NCBI GenBank assembly: GCA_039111635.1
Contig: JBCAQO010000002.1
Span: 1,674,001 to 1,738,000 of the forward strand
DNA: 64,000 bases
Reading direction: 5' to 3'
Source of the DNA: Heterobasidion occidentale
Taxonomy: Eukaryota > Basidiomycota > Agaricomycetes > Russulales > Bondarzewiaceae
Positions 48,487 through 60,429 of the stretch are shown piece after piece. Each line of letters opens with the position of its first letter. The stretch's first letter is position 1. The translations under genes and the position numbers were made by a program. Under the pieces are notes generated by a model. It had not been told where the DNA came from. It ran no database searches and saw nothing but the letters and a program-made list of their open reading frames with translations.

Positions 48487-50883
48487 ATGGCCGACTCGGT
48501 CTTCACTACGCCTACAAGCCCTACCTTTCACCTCGAACCTGAGGACTTGACAAGGGTCGATAATGCCCTGGTAAACCACTCAAAGGATATCGTACCTGCT
48601 CCCCTGAATGCTTCGCTGGAACCCCCAGCCTTGTTCGGGGCTGGTGGACCAATGTAAGGATGAGTCGATTGTGATATCAGTCTTTGGATGGTACTCTCAT
48701 GGAGCTACTACAGGCTGAAACAATTCGATGAATCTAACATTTCCAGTCGTAAGGGCTCTCAGGCAACGACCCCGCCGCGATCAGTAGTTGGAATCGGAGG
48801 CAAGGGTGTGTCTGACGTATACATATCCAAATGATCAGATTGCTGATCATTGACTTAGTTGCAAAGCCTGATTATTCTGAAGCCAAGATCGTGTTGGCGA
48901 TGGTATGGGCACGAATCTGTGCAAACGTTACTGATCAGACTGTTAATGCATTCCTCCAGGTTGGATTGCCTGCTCGAGGGAAATCATACCTGAGCAATAA
49001 GCTCATGCGCTACTTGCAGGTCAGCCAATCATGTTGACCGTCGGCTGGGATGTACTCATGATGGATCAGTGGTTGGAATATGATGTCAAGGTTCATATCG
49101 CATGTCCATCTCTTTAACCATTCGCTGAAGAGATGGTACAGGTTTTCAATGTCGGTCAACTACGGCGTAGCCGTGCAAGGTTGAAGAAACAGCAGTAAGT
49201 AATCACTCATACGGATACTGCTGATCGTGCCAATACATTCTTCAGGAGCGGGATCAAAGAGGATCACACGGCATCTTATTTTAGTCATGATAATGTTGAA
49301 GCAACACGATCGCGCGATCAACTCGCAGAAGACAGTCTAGAAATGTTGATACAATGGTTGAAGGAAGGTGGCAATGTTGGAATTCATGGTGAACAGTCTC
49401 TTGCTTTCAACGTCCGGGCAACTAACTGTTGATTATGCCTCATAGACGCTACGAACAGCACGCGAGCTCGAAGGTGGAATTTCATGCTTATTTCAGTCGT
49501 AATCTCTCTCACAGGCAGTGTTTAAGAGCCAAGATCGAAGCCCGCGTAGCCAAGGAGAAGGGCATCGTTGTCATCTTTCTCGAATCCGTTTGCGATGATC
49601 CGGCGCTCATTGCGGCAAATGTCGCACTGAAAGTAAGCTCGGGTGACCCGGACTACAAGGACATGTCTCCGGAAGATGCTAAGCAAGACTTCCTTCGCCG
49701 TATCAAACAATACGAATCTGTTTACGAGACAATAACGGAACCTCACCTGTCGTATCTGCGCATCACTAATGTCGGAAATCAGACCACCGTCTGTCGGATC
49801 CATGGGTACTTACAGAGTCGTATTGCGTTCTACTTGATGAATCTGCACCTGAAGCCGAGGAGTATATTCTTTTCACGTGTGAGTTCTGCCTGATGGATTG
49901 CTACATTGCGCTAACTTCTGAATATTGCAGCACGGAGAAAGCCAATTCAATGTTGAAGGGAAGATTGGGGGTGATTCGTACCTGTCTGAACGTGGGATGC
50001 GCTACGCCACCATGCTGCCAGCTCTCATCACAGACAATATTGGCGATGCACCGCTGACGGTACATTTTTTGCTGTCATACTGCTACTGTTGACATATGTC
50101 GTGCCGTCTCAGGTTTGGACATCCACATTGCAACGCACAATACAAACTGCACATCAGCTACCATACAACAAACTGACTTGGAAGTCACTCGACGAGCTCG
50201 ACGCTGGTGTTTGCGATGGGATGACCTACGAAGAGATAGAGGTAATCATTTTTTGTTGTCGGGTTTCAGCTATTCTAATTTACATTGTAGCAAGCATATC
50301 CGGAAGACTTCGCAAATCGAGACGAGGACAAATTCAATTACAGATATCGAGGTATTGTTTGATTCTTTGGATCAGAAAACAAATGATTCAACCCCTTTCA
50401 GGGGGTGAATCTTACAGAGATGTTGTCGTTCGTCTGGAGCCTGTGATTATGGAGCTTGAACGGCAAGAGAACATCCTCATTATTGGTCACCAGGTACGTA
50501 GGAGCACCTTCCTTTGCCCACACTTGCTGAAGGCAGATTATCGGTTAGGCTATTCTTCGGTGTCTGTGAGTGATCTGTAATGATCTTGGTTTCTCTTTAA
50601 CGTACGCGCTCCACAGTTACGCATATTTCCATAACCTCCCCCAAGCCGATCTACCATACATCAAGATCCCTTTGCATACTGTCATCAAGCTCACCCCGAA
50701 AGCGTATGGTTGTGACGAGGAAAGGTAACTATTCCTGATTGCCATCTATGATGCGAGGTTGACTTTCAATCTAGATATACATTGCCTATCGGTGCAGTCG
50801 ACACACATCGACCAAAACCAAAGCAGTCGCAAATTGTAGTGAAGCCCAAGACAGGTAGAGAATATTTTGGAGATCAAACCTGA
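48487..50883 (+). CDS. Bifunctional 6-phosphofructo-2-kinase / fructose-2,6-bisphosphatase
   Basis: Makes and degrades fructose-2,6-bisphosphate, the main activator of PFK-1 and thus a switch between glycolysis and gluconeogenesis. Sixteen exons: 48487-48653, 48714-48805, 48859-48902, 48960-49019, 49070-49090, 49142-49194, 49246-49388, 49446-49473, 49515-49878, 49931-50059, 50113-50241, 50291-50351, 50402-50493, 50549-50565, 50617-50724, 50775-50883; 538 residues. Kinase half: Walker [44 protein letters not shown]. Phosphatase half: catalytic [42 protein letters not shown], second His in IIGHQAILRCLYAYF. Both active sites look intact, unlike some yeast paralogues that lost one. Exons as short as 17 and 21 nt. 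Convergent with the glycosyltransferase gene (121 bp). Confidence 0.95.
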
Positions 50884-51004
50884 TGCTGGGTCGTCTAGAC
50901 ATGTGGAAATAAGGATTGATAGATACAATAATTGAGACAAGGGATATACTTATGAGTAAATCTAAGCAGATTAATGGTATCATATAACAGGTATCAGGGT
51001 CAAA

Positions 51005-52728
51005 TCATGGCGTAGAACCACGTGAGTGTTCCAGTGCAAAGCGTTGGTCGGCAAATAGTGGTTCAACAATCGTGTCTATGTCGAGTTTGCCATGACCACG
51101 ATTCAACCAAATCCACTTCGTGCCAACGTGATAGTCGAGTGCAGACCCCCAACGCTGCGTCAAGCTATTGTCGGGATCGTACCAGCCGGTCCATTCAAAG
51201 TAAACGTCAACGCCATCGAGACAGTTGCTGAAAAGCGAGCGATATATCATTAGCCATAGAAGATGCGTGGACGAAGAGAGACTTACAAGTGAACGAGTTT
51301 GGGCATGATTGCCTCGCCCTGGTGAGGGGTTTCGTTTAAGTGGAGCATGGCACGCCGCTCTTCTTCTTCTGTTGCATCGTCGTGTCCGATGCCGGTCCCA
51401 TACATGTCAAGCAGGCAACTCGACACCTCCCAGTCAAACGAAAGATGCTCAAATAGGTCTGTACGATTGCTGATGATGGCCCAATAATACCCCTGGTCTC
51501 CCAAGGCAACATCTTTATAGTGGCCGTCGGGGCCCGGGGGACCGAAAAGAGCCTCGAATGTCGGAGGTGAGAGCGCAGGGGGGAAAAGTCCAGACTTATC
51601 GTCTCGGTAAAAGCTGGAGTCCATGAGGCGGAGGGCGCGAAGCTTAGAAAGGTCGAGGAGCATGATGCAGGAGCAGATTTTGGAGGCATTATGCCAATGT
51701 GGAGTCTTTTGATCGGGATGTGTGGGCATGGAGATAGCCGTTGACGCGTTCATGTGTGAAAAGGTCTGCCAAAGTAGAGTAGGATCTGTGAGGAAGAATG
51801 CGTCTGTATCGACATATATAGCTTTGGCGACACTGTCCGGTAGAATCTCGTGAATGAAGAGCTTCATAAGGCCGGCTAGAAAACAGGTCATTAGTCTCAA
51901 CGGATAATGCCCTCGGTCCTTACGACGACTTACGGACACCAGCAGAGTGGTCCGTGCTGATTCCACCTTCACGGCTGATCCTGTCCACCATACTCTGCCA
52001 AGATGGACGATAAAAGCGCACGGTGATATCGAACAAAGGATGGTGAAGCAGAGAAAGACGTCCCTGCAGATATTTCTGAGATGATTCATCACAGATGATA
52101 TGGAATTCAAGCGGGCGTGTGCTATACATGATCGCCGACTACAGGTCATTTACAGAATTAGTTGCAGGTTCCATTGTCACAGACTGAAAATCAAAGACCT
52201 CACCTTGATAAGGATTGAACCTTCTATGGCTGAATTTTCGGACCACATTATGAACGCAAATACAACTGGCTCAACAGTCTGCAGCTGGCGCACGGGTTCT
52301 GTTGTCGCGGGTGGAGAGGCAGTCACAGCGGGAATAATCGGGGCGTTTCCATAAAGGACAGTGACAGTTTCTGTCTGAGCAGGTGCAGTGACGGTGACAG
52401 CCGATTGGGACCGGACAGGAAGGTGCGCTTGATCACGTCCAGCGTCCAGCTTGACAGAGTCAAAACATATCCGTCTCTCTCTATCCTCACCTATTCGCGC
52501 CTGCGCGAAGAATAAGAGCAGAAAGGACGCGACCAAGAGAAGCGCTATTAGAGATCTGCGTCTTCGTGTGCGGAAGAACGTCCACGGATCCTGCTTGTAC
52601 GGGAGAGGTAAAGACGTTGAGACCAACGTCGAAGGGTGAGGAGACAGGGGTTCCGCAAGGAAGTGTTGCATCGTCGGGTGCGGAGTGATGGCATCGGTCC
52701 AAATATTGTCGTGGTTGGTGTGAGACAT
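51005..52728 (-). CDS. Type II membrane glycosyltransferase, GT8-like
   Basis: Golgi-type sugar transferase of unknown acceptor. Exons 52728-52204, 52138-51940, 51875-51287, 51227-51005; 511 residues. A short cytosolic N-terminus with RTRRRR is followed by a single membrane segment (SLIALLLVASFLLLFFAQ, about 59-76), a Thr/Val/Pro-rich stem, then the catalytic domain: FHIICDESSQKYL, AKAIYVDTDAFFLTDP with the metal-binding DxD, ICSCIMLLDLSKLRAL, ALGDQGYYWAIIS. This order resembles GT8 and the xylosyltransferase half of LARGE-type enzymes. C-terminal EWTGWYDPDNSLTQRWGS is characteristic but of unknown role. Substrate cannot be inferred. Divergent from the PNKP gene (255 bp between ATGs). Confidence 0.85.
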
Positions 52729-52983
52729 GGTGGACGGATAAGGAGGAGGAGTAAGGAATAATTTAAAAGGAAAGGAAGGAGCTCTCACGAGAATTACGAG
52801 GAGAGTCGAGACACTACTTTATCATTGATTGAGCGATATGTTTTCCGCTTTGTACGTACTCGTTGATTACCTATGCTCAACGCGCCGAGGCTAAGGCGCC
52901 TGAAACTCATGATGCAACGCGTCTTGAGACACGTCCGACCACCACTCCGACCACGAGGACGCGTCTGCGTATCGTCGAAATCC
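52729..52983. promoter_or_regulatory. Bidirectional promoter glycosyltransferase / PNKP
   Basis: 255 bp between two diverging start codons. No clear core motif; an AT-rich run (ggaataatttaaaag, about 52755-52769) lies about 30-40 bp upstream of the glycosyltransferase ATG. Confidence 0.4.
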
Positions 52984-54835
52984 ATGGCGTCGTCATCGAG
53001 GCCGTCCGCAAACCCCTCTAGTATGTATCTAGATTGATTGTGACAAGTCTCAGCTACTCACGTCTTTTACAAGACTCGAAGAAACGACCATTGTCTCGAG
53101 ACGCGCTTGTAGAGAGTGAAACTCCCCAGAAGATCGTCAAAGGTGAGCCCGCAATGCCTCTGCTTCGGCGAAACTTCTCACGTTCCTCAGTGTTTCCCAT
53201 CTTCGTCAAACAAAGTCAGCCATCGTCCACAACGAATTTTCAATGGCTGGCCCCATTGGGTCCGAAACGCACTTGTTTGCACGGAGTCAATCTGGCGCCC
53301 CGAGCCTCAACGACAGTCGCCGCGTTCGACCTTGACGGCACGTTGCTGCAGTCCAACATCTTCAAGAAGAAGAAGAAGTCGCCGTCAGAATGGAAGTGGT
53401 GGAAGGATGTCGTACCGAAAAAACTAAAGGAGGTACACGATTCTGGGTACGTGCTACTTCACATTCGGCTCCAATATACCCTGTGGCTGTTAAGATTTAT
53501 TTTCCCTCTTAATATTAGGTCTGCTGTCGTCTTGATTTCCAATCAAGCTATCAAGTCTTCGCAGCTTGAGGAATGGAAGAAGAAGATCTCACTGGTCGCC
53601 TCGGCAGTGAGTCCTCCTCGTTTACTTTATTCTTTCCGTTTTAACGCTGATATATAGCTCCCTGATGTTCCATTTCGATTACTTGCTGCTACAGCCAAAG
53701 ACGGTTACCGAAAGCCTATGCCCGGTATGTGGTATGAGCTTGAACGCGTGTTCAAAGCCGAAGGTGTTGAAATAGGTTAATGCCCTTGACGCACAACTGG
53801 AGTTGTTCACTCATCATCAATCGTTTTTTTAGACAAAGCCACTTCTTTCTATGTTGGCGATGCCGCAGGTCGTCCGAACGATTTTGCTTCAACAGATAGG
53901 AAGTTTGCGCTGAATGTCGGACTGCCGTTTCATACACCGGAGGTCAGTGATGAAGAGCTCGGACCCAGTTTACGCGACCGAAGTCATTTTAGGCATATTT
54001 TCTCAACCTTTCCGAGGCTCCGTATAAACTACCAGGCTTTAATGTATTGTCACTTGAATCAGGTATGTCCTTGAAGAGAAGTGTGTCTACCTGATATGCT
54101 GAGCTTCTTGTAGTGCCGCGCATTTCACCCGCAGGAACATCTATCATTCCATCAACCGCGGCGTCTTTCCCTGAAATAGTTCTCTTTGTTGGCTTTCCTT
54201 GCATCGGCAAATCTTCGTTCTATAGGCAGCACTTCAAAACTGTGGCCTATGCTCACATCAACCAGGACACGCTCGGTTCTCGTCCGAAATGTATCAAAGC
54301 CGTAGATGAGGCAATTAGAGCCGGGCAGAGTTGCGTCATTGGTAAATCTTGCTCATACATTTTGGCTTGATAGGCTGACCGTGGCACGCGCAGACAATAC
54401 TAACCGGGATGTGCAGACCCGAAAGTATTACATTGAACTAGCGCGGAGATTAGATGTCAGAATAAGGTTGGGACAAACTAGGCCGCTGATATGAATGCAA
54501 CGGCTGATGACCTGGTCTAGGTGTTTTTATTTCAAAGGTTCAGTGGAATTGGCATGGCACAACAACCTCTATCGGGCTTTCAATCTACCTGCTTCTGTTG
54601 CAGCACATGAGGTGAAATATGGTCAATTTCAAGAGTTTTCATAGTGTGCTGATTATGTTATAAGCCATACAGAGATTTTCTACCTTACATGGCATTTTCA
54701 AGTTTCACAGAAAAGTTTGAGGAACCAAAAGAGAGTGAAGGTTTTCTTGAAGTTATCACAGTTAACTGGCTTTTTGAAGGTAGTGAGGATGAACAAAGAA
54801 ATTGGAGCATGTGGTTACAGATTGATGGGAAGTAG
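52984..54835 (+). CDS. PNK1: Bifunctional polynucleotide 3'-phosphatase / 5'-kinase
   Basis: DNA-end processing enzyme of single-strand break repair. Eleven exons: 52984-53020, 53074-53142, 53191-53446, 53519-53606, 53658-53775, 53833-53942, 53993-54062, 54114-54341, 54394-54466, 54521-54611, 54665-54835; 436 residues. HAD-type phosphatase: FDLDGTLL (about 70) with [42 protein letters not shown]. Kinase: P-loop [36 protein letters not shown], and C-terminal [18 protein letters not shown], which is the family hallmark. No FHA domain, as in fission yeast Pnk1. The AG at 54663-54664 is chosen over that of 54684 because it alone keeps the frame. The last exon lies in CpG-free, AT-rich DNA shared with the adjoining repeat region, yet remains fully coding. 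Confidence 0.93.
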
Positions 54836-56034
54836 TGTAGCTTTCTGTAAGGATACATTAATCAAGCTTTAGGAGTTGCAAGGAGAGGGAGATAGGTACT
54901 TAAAAGGATGGTGATAGAACCATATCCAGCTAGTCAAAAGGTAAACTAGACCCAATAAGAGGGGATTTTCCAGATGCTTAGCATATGCAATGGATCCATA
55001 CATATGCATTGTGTTTAAACTGGTGTTTACATTGTTGGACTAAGGCAAACTGCCTTCGTCATCTCTTTCTTATGATTTCCTTATTGCTTACTTACTGACT
55101 TGATAAGCTCGGAGTTTGCCAAAGTCCTATCCAGTTCCTAGCCACCATGCTTGTAGTTACTGGTGCCTTTGGTGTTGGGCTTCCCTTAGTGATCTATATA
55201 GATGCTGAGGTGAGCCTGCTTCTTCTTCTTAAGACATACATGTCACTTTTACTTATGCTTTTGTCACATAGTAATACTTCTAGGTACTTTCCAATTGAAT
55301 ATACAGTGATCTATATAGACACTGAGTAATACTTCTAGCCCATATTCCAACATACATGAGTCTAATTGGTCAAGCTAATCCTGCCACATGTGTGTCACTT
55401 TCCCACAGCCGCTGCTGTGCTTGCTTTGCTCTTGCTAGAGCCGCTTTTGCCCACCATATCAGGATCAGTGCCACATACGCTATATGCACAGACCTTCAGA
55501 CAGGAGTTCTACACTCTGGTGTAACTGATTGATCATTAATAATAGAGAAGCGGATGCCCACTTCTGTCAGGGCAGGGATGCTATAAGGCTAAACTCAATT
55601 GCTATTGAGTCCTGGCCCTTATGACCACCCTATCAGGTCTGCTTTCTGTCCTTTCTCTACAAGTTCTCCTACTAACCATGTTACAATTCATCAGGAAAAA
55701 CATGAATGGTTAATTGGATCTAAAATACCTGTTATTATATATAATCTTCATAATTTACTAATATCTTCTAAAACCTTTACCCCATTAGATGGCTAGAACT
55801 AATTTAGAACTAATTTAGCATGGTCATAATCTGTAATTAGTGCACTGTTGGAGAGCAGAGCCAGGCCTCCTAATTTTTAGTTAATCTAGGCTAATCTTTA
55901 GTCAAAAAGCTGGAATAGCTTATTATCACTAACTTGACTATATTTGATGTTTCCCAAAAAGAAAAAGCACAAAGTTATGATAATATCTGACATTACAAAG
56001 GTTAACTAGACTATTCTATAGTAGAATACAGAAT
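54836..56034. other. CpG-poor AT-rich repeat-derived DNA
   Basis: About 1.2 kb without a supported gene. A sequence starting agtgatctatatagaygctgag occurs at about 55189 and again at about 55305, and gtaatacttctag at 55271 and 55327, so there is a short interspersed duplication. No CpG occurs from 54575 to 55056. Likely decayed transposon material. Confidence 0.45.
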
Positions 56035-56985
56035 GACAAGATAAGACAAGTCCCCGCTTGTCTTATGCAAGTGCGGGCAGAGATGGGCAATGGCGGCGAG
56101 AGAAGATGGGCCTGGACTTGTCTTGTACAAGTGTGGGCAGAGATTGGAGGTGGTGGCGAGAGAAGATGAGTGCCCACTTATCTTGCATGAGCGCGGGCAG
56201 AGCTGGGCATTGGCAGTGAGAGAAGATGGGCCTGCACTCATCTTGTACGAGCGCAGGCAGAGGTCAGAGGCGGCGGCAAGAGGGTACGAAGCCCGCACTT
56301 ATCTTGTGTGAGCACGGGTGGAGGTGGGAGGCAGCGGCAAGAGAAGATGAGTCCCCGCTCATCTTGCATGAGCACGGGCAGAGCTAGGCATTGGCAGCAA
56401 GAGAAGATGGGCCCACACTCATCTTGTACAAGTGTGGGCAGAGGTCAGAGGTGGCGGCAAGAGGGTATGAGCCCACACTTGTCTTGTGCGAGCGTGGGTG
56501 GAGGTGGGAGGCGGTGGCGAGAGAAGACGAGCCCCCGCTCATCTTGCACAAGCGCAGGCAGAGCTGGGCACCAGCAGCAAGAGAAGATGTGCCCGCACTT
56601 GTCTTGTATGAGCACGGGTACAGGTGGGAGGCGGCAGTGAGAGGGTACATTTGTACAAGCATGGACAAAGGTCAGAGGTGGTGGCAAGAGGATATGAGCG
56701 CGGATGCAGGTGGGAGGCGGCAGTGAGAGGGTACAAGCCCATACTTGTCTTGTACAAGCACGGGTGGGGATCAAAAGTGGCAGCAAAAAAACTCGAGCCT
56801 GCACTTGTCTTGTACGAGTGTGGATAGAGGTGGGTGGTGGCAGCAAGACAAGGTGAGCCAGCACCCATCTTCTGTGTGCGCGGGCGGAGGTGGCAAGCGG
56901 TGGCAAGAGAAGATGGGCCCACGCTCGTCTTGTACAAGCGTGGGTGGAGGTTGTTGGTAGCAGAGAGAGAGGAGAAGAAGGCCCA
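56035..56985 (+). repeat. 60-bp GC-rich minisatellite with trimeric higher-order pattern
   Basis: From about 56041 to 56640 the sequence repeats with a 60-bp period (one 61-bp unit near 56281-56341). Each unit has the core [ct]tcatcttgtacgagcgcgg, with an imperfect palindrome around CTTGTACAAG. Unit types alternate: B (ending gctgggcattggcag), A (gaggtcagaggcggcggc) and C (gaggtgggaggcagcggc) recur as B-A-C, a 180-bp higher-order unit, at 56161-56340 and 56341-56520; 56041-56160 is B-A and 56521-56640 is B-C. After 56641 the array is shortened and irregular to about 56985. Because 60 is divisible by 3 and stops are absent, several frames on both strands stay open (20-residue periodic peptides); these are unlikely to be real proteins. 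Confidence 0.85.
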
Positions 56986-57146
56986 TGCTTGTACAAGATG
57001 GGGTGGCAGCGGTGGCAAGATAAGTAGAGGAGGTGGGGAAAGCAAGAGGAAAGGGGCAACACCAGGAAACAGTTTATTGACATGGTGGTGGCATGTGCCA
57101 TTGCCTAGTCAATGTGTTGTTGCCTGTGCTGCCCCTCCTCTTGCTC

Positions 57147-57842
57147 ACTGTTAAGAGCCAGCTCATAACACATGATATATGATCACCTGATCATATGACA
57201 CGTGGTCTATAACCAACAGATATGACCTATACCCGGTGACCAACCCCTTGACTTCCCCAATAGACATTGAGTTATCTTATCTTATCTTTCGTTCCTGATT
57301 AGCAATCAACTACGTCACTGACATCATTGATTGCATCACGCTTCTCTGGTTGCATCATAGGTTACATTACTCTGATCGTTGATCCCCCTCGTTGATTGTG
57401 TGCTTTTATTTGACCATTTACTCGGAACCTTAAAGAAGCACAGACCTTCTGTAGATCATGCCCTAAAGTAGACTACATATATATAGAATGAGCCAGAGAC
57501 CTGTCTCGCCAGCTTGTTCACCTTTGTTACTCAACTACCTGTTCTTACTCTTGACCTTTGGTATTAGCCATACCTCTGCTACATCATAGCCTTTGCCATT
57601 AGGCCAGACCTTTGATTGTCAATAGAACATCTGATTGAACATTGGTTTAACTTGCCCTTGCACTTCTCTCTATCACCATCCTCAACCGCTCAGTTGTCAT
57701 ATCAATACTGGCTACATTCCACACAGGACTAGCGGTATTCTATCTCAACTTTAGTGGGCAGCATATCTACTGTCATTCAGGACCACATCAGGTCGTACCC
57801 TTGCATCTGTGGGAAGACCTTTGTGCCTTCTTGGAGTTACGG
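57147..57842 (+). repeat. LTR-like sequence, related to the one that follows
   Basis: Begins TGTTAAGAGCCAGC with a nearby inverted echo (gctcataaca). Its interior shares an order of blocks with 57843-58664: agaagcacagacc ... gatcatgccctaaagta ... cagcttgttcacct here versus gagaagcgcacagacc ... gtgatcctgccctaga ... agcttgttcacctg there. I read both as diverged LTRs of one family. The right boundary is only set by the start of the next LTR. No coding sequence. Confidence 0.4.
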
Positions 57843-58664
57843 TGTTAGGACCGCATCCTAACACGTGCTTCGCACGTGAGTGGATAGGGTTGGTCAAGTG
57901 CTTCGGACGTGTTATAGACTCAGACTGACTCTCATGACTCATTACGATTTACATGCTCGCTGCATGAACAGTTACTTACGGTTCCTACTTCTTGATGTGG
58001 ACGGACTTTAGTTCCTGGCCCTGTTCCTGGTTTCTGATCGATCGCGATGTGCCTCGGTATTTGATATGGATGTGGACAGACATTAGTGCCCCAGTACTAT
58101 AGTTAGATTGATGACGCATCTTAGCTTACGGATCTTGATCGTTGACTTCGGTACCTGAGAAGCGCACAGACCAGATCGTGATCCTGCCCTAGATACTTCT
58201 TTGTATAATTAGCCGAGATGAGCTTCTAAGAAGCTCAGCTTGTTCACCTGTAATATACCCGATCTCTGCACTGCACCCGGTGTCTGGCTAACTCTGTCAG
58301 ATCTGAGAAACTCTTTACACGGTCTGACAATGCACTGGACTCATCTCTCTTCCCTCCCCTCCCTCTACTCATCCGCTTCTACACCAGGCTAGCTGCCTTT
58401 TGTGTTCTCAGTTGGACACCCCCTCGTGTCATCTGTTGGACAGGAGAAGATCATCCAGTTCCTCCTCATCATCGAGAAGACCTCAAAGATCACCTTCTTA
58501 ATCTCTTTAAGAACAAAGCAGACAGCGACCCGGAGTTCCTTGAAAGAGCTCAAAGGCGATGGATCGCCTTTATCCATTGGAGCCTATGACTGTACGAACC
58601 AGTGGAGGTCTAGCCTAGGGACCCCTTCGTGCATCGGTGCACGTGATAGGTCTCCGACCTAACA
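57843..58664 (+). repeat. LTR (822 bp), probably solo or 5' LTR of a Copia-type element
   Basis: Starts TGTTAGGACC and ends GACCTAACA, giving the terminal inverted TGTTAGG/CCTAACA expected of an LTR. The 5 bases before it are TACGG and the 5 after it CACGG, a target duplication with one C/T change. If real, that makes it a solo LTR. It is followed within 80 bp by Copia-like protease sequence, so it may instead be a 5' LTR of an internally deleted element. Short hairpin-prone repeats occur near its start (cacgtgcttcgcacgtg). Confidence 0.55.
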
Positions 58665-58699
58665 CACGGTACTATCATGAGACTCTCGTACATCCCAAA

Positions 58700-59715
58700 T
58701 ATCGCACTCAGTTAGCCACTAGTGCCTTCATCGGATGCACTTGGATTTGGCATGTCCCTCAGTGACTCAGGAGCCTCCTGGCACATCACGTGCGAAGACC
58801 GGGTCTTAACACTTGAACAAGCTCACCTGCCCCTACCTCACTCTGGACGGCCTACCTCCTCCAAATACCGAAATTATCGGTGTCATTACCTTCCAACTAC
58901 ATGAAGGCAATTTATGCCGAACACACACCCTCTCCATCACCCTCGTAGCAGAAACATCCGAGGTCATTAGCAGTGCGCTTAACCAAATCACCGACAGTTT
59001 GTTCAGACCGCTACTTCACCAACCCCCATACCAATACCTACTTGAAAGAGACGGATATGTTATGTTCCCTATCTCTATCCGGATCACACCTCATTACTCC
59101 AACCTTTGCCTAGCCAGCAAAGATGAGTACCACCAAGACCCTGGAACCAGAACCCCTGGACAAAGTCTTTCAGCTGTCCAGTGTACCGGACTGACTATTG
59201 AAAGTCACACAAGGAAACAGAAACTGGGTCTAGTACATGTAGATGTTTGGGGCAGTCGCCCTCCTAGCCAGAGCGGACGACCAACTCAAAAAGAAATACT
59301 ACCTGAGAGGACTCAAGAAAGAACTCGCTGTGTAAGCCCTTCAGGATGAAGTACCAGATTGCTTTGAAGATCTAATAGCTTGAACAGGGAAGCATGCGGA
59401 GTCAATGGAAACAAAGGCTTTTCAAGAAGCCTACAGACCAATCCTATCGCCATACCAAGGAAGGAAAAGAAGACATGAAGGTACTGACAATTATATTTGT
59501 TGCAGTGAACCAGGACACTGGGCAAAGGACTGCCCAAACCGAAGGAACAAGAAGCCAAAGAAGACCCTATAGGAAAGGATGCAGGGAACCCCAGCAGCAG
59601 AACCAATACCAGGAAAAGAAGCTCACAGAAGCTTCGGAGATCCAGCATCTCTTGGAACAGATCCCGAATAGACGCCAGCCAACACCTATTCCAACAAGCA
59701 ATTGGTTCTTGCCGA
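58700..59715 (+). pseudogene. Decayed retrotransposon fragments (protease, pre-integrase region, zinc knuckle)
   Basis: About 58757-58806 encodes SDSGASWHITCEDRV, the retroviral-type protease signature of Copia elements. After a frameshift (about 58813-59260) the frame continues through GYVMFPISIRI and ends LVHVDVWG, which looks like the start of an integrase domain. At about 59490-59540 a zinc knuckle remnant YICCSEPGHWAKDC follows, with the first cysteine replaced by Tyr (G to A). A zinc knuckle lying after a protease is out of normal order, so at least two broken elements are joined. No intact gene remains. Confidence 0.6.
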
Positions 59716-59716
59716 T

Positions 59717-60291
59717 TGTTATGACTTGACCTATCGGGGCCCTTCGGAGCCGTGTCTATCCAATGGCTCAAGCATCACATGCTAGGTGGCTCCACTACGG
59801 AGCGTACATCAAGGTATTCAGCATGTCCTTAGGAGCCGACTGGACCAATGGTTCTTTAAGACATCGGTAGAGGATATATTGGAGGGTCATGGGTATAGCA
59901 GATTGATAAAGTAGGCATTCACATGCCATGGGCTTAGGGCTTATGGGTAAGCACCTTGTCGCACCTGGATGGATTGGTGTGACTGGAGAAGTACAAGAGT
60001 AGGCGCTGGCTGAGAGAGACAGCGACCACAGCTCTCCTGGGATGGATACCCAGAGAAGCATACGGACTCTTACCCTATACCCTATACAGTATATAAGGCC
60101 CATAGAATAGGCTGAGGATCTTCAGTCTATTCTCTTCGTTCTTAGGTATCTCCACATACCTACCTTTGTATCACTATTCCCTCCTGTATTAATTGCCTAA
60201 TACAGTCGAGACTCCGTCTATCACTCAGTCTATTGTGCGACCTAGGGAAGAACCTGTTACTCTTGGGTTACTGAACGAGCAGTTTGTAACA
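59717..60291 (+). repeat. Putative 5' LTR of the Gypsy element
   Basis: TGTTATGACTTGACC... to ...CAGTTTGTAACA gives terminal TGTTA/TAACA. A TATA-like run (cagtatataaggcc, about 60088-60101) sits in the middle and is followed about 30-60 bp later by CT-rich DNA, as in an LTR promoter. Only one copy is in the window, so the boundaries rest on the termini and on where gag begins. Confidence 0.6.
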
Positions 60292-60429
60292 CTAGAATAG
60301 ACCCGCTTTTACCCCTACCTTGCACCACACTCTGCTTGCTGCCACACACTCTCTCATAACCCTCGTCGGTGGTTTAGACACCCACCGAAGAGCATTACTT
60401 CACACACCCTGGAGCAAGACCTAGGCCTA

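Noticed and set aside
56090..57154. Open frames of 65-218 codons on both strands across the minisatellite
   Set aside because: They arise because the 60-bp period is divisible by 3 and free of stops; the peptides are pure 20-residue repeats, overlap each other on opposite strands and have no known motif.
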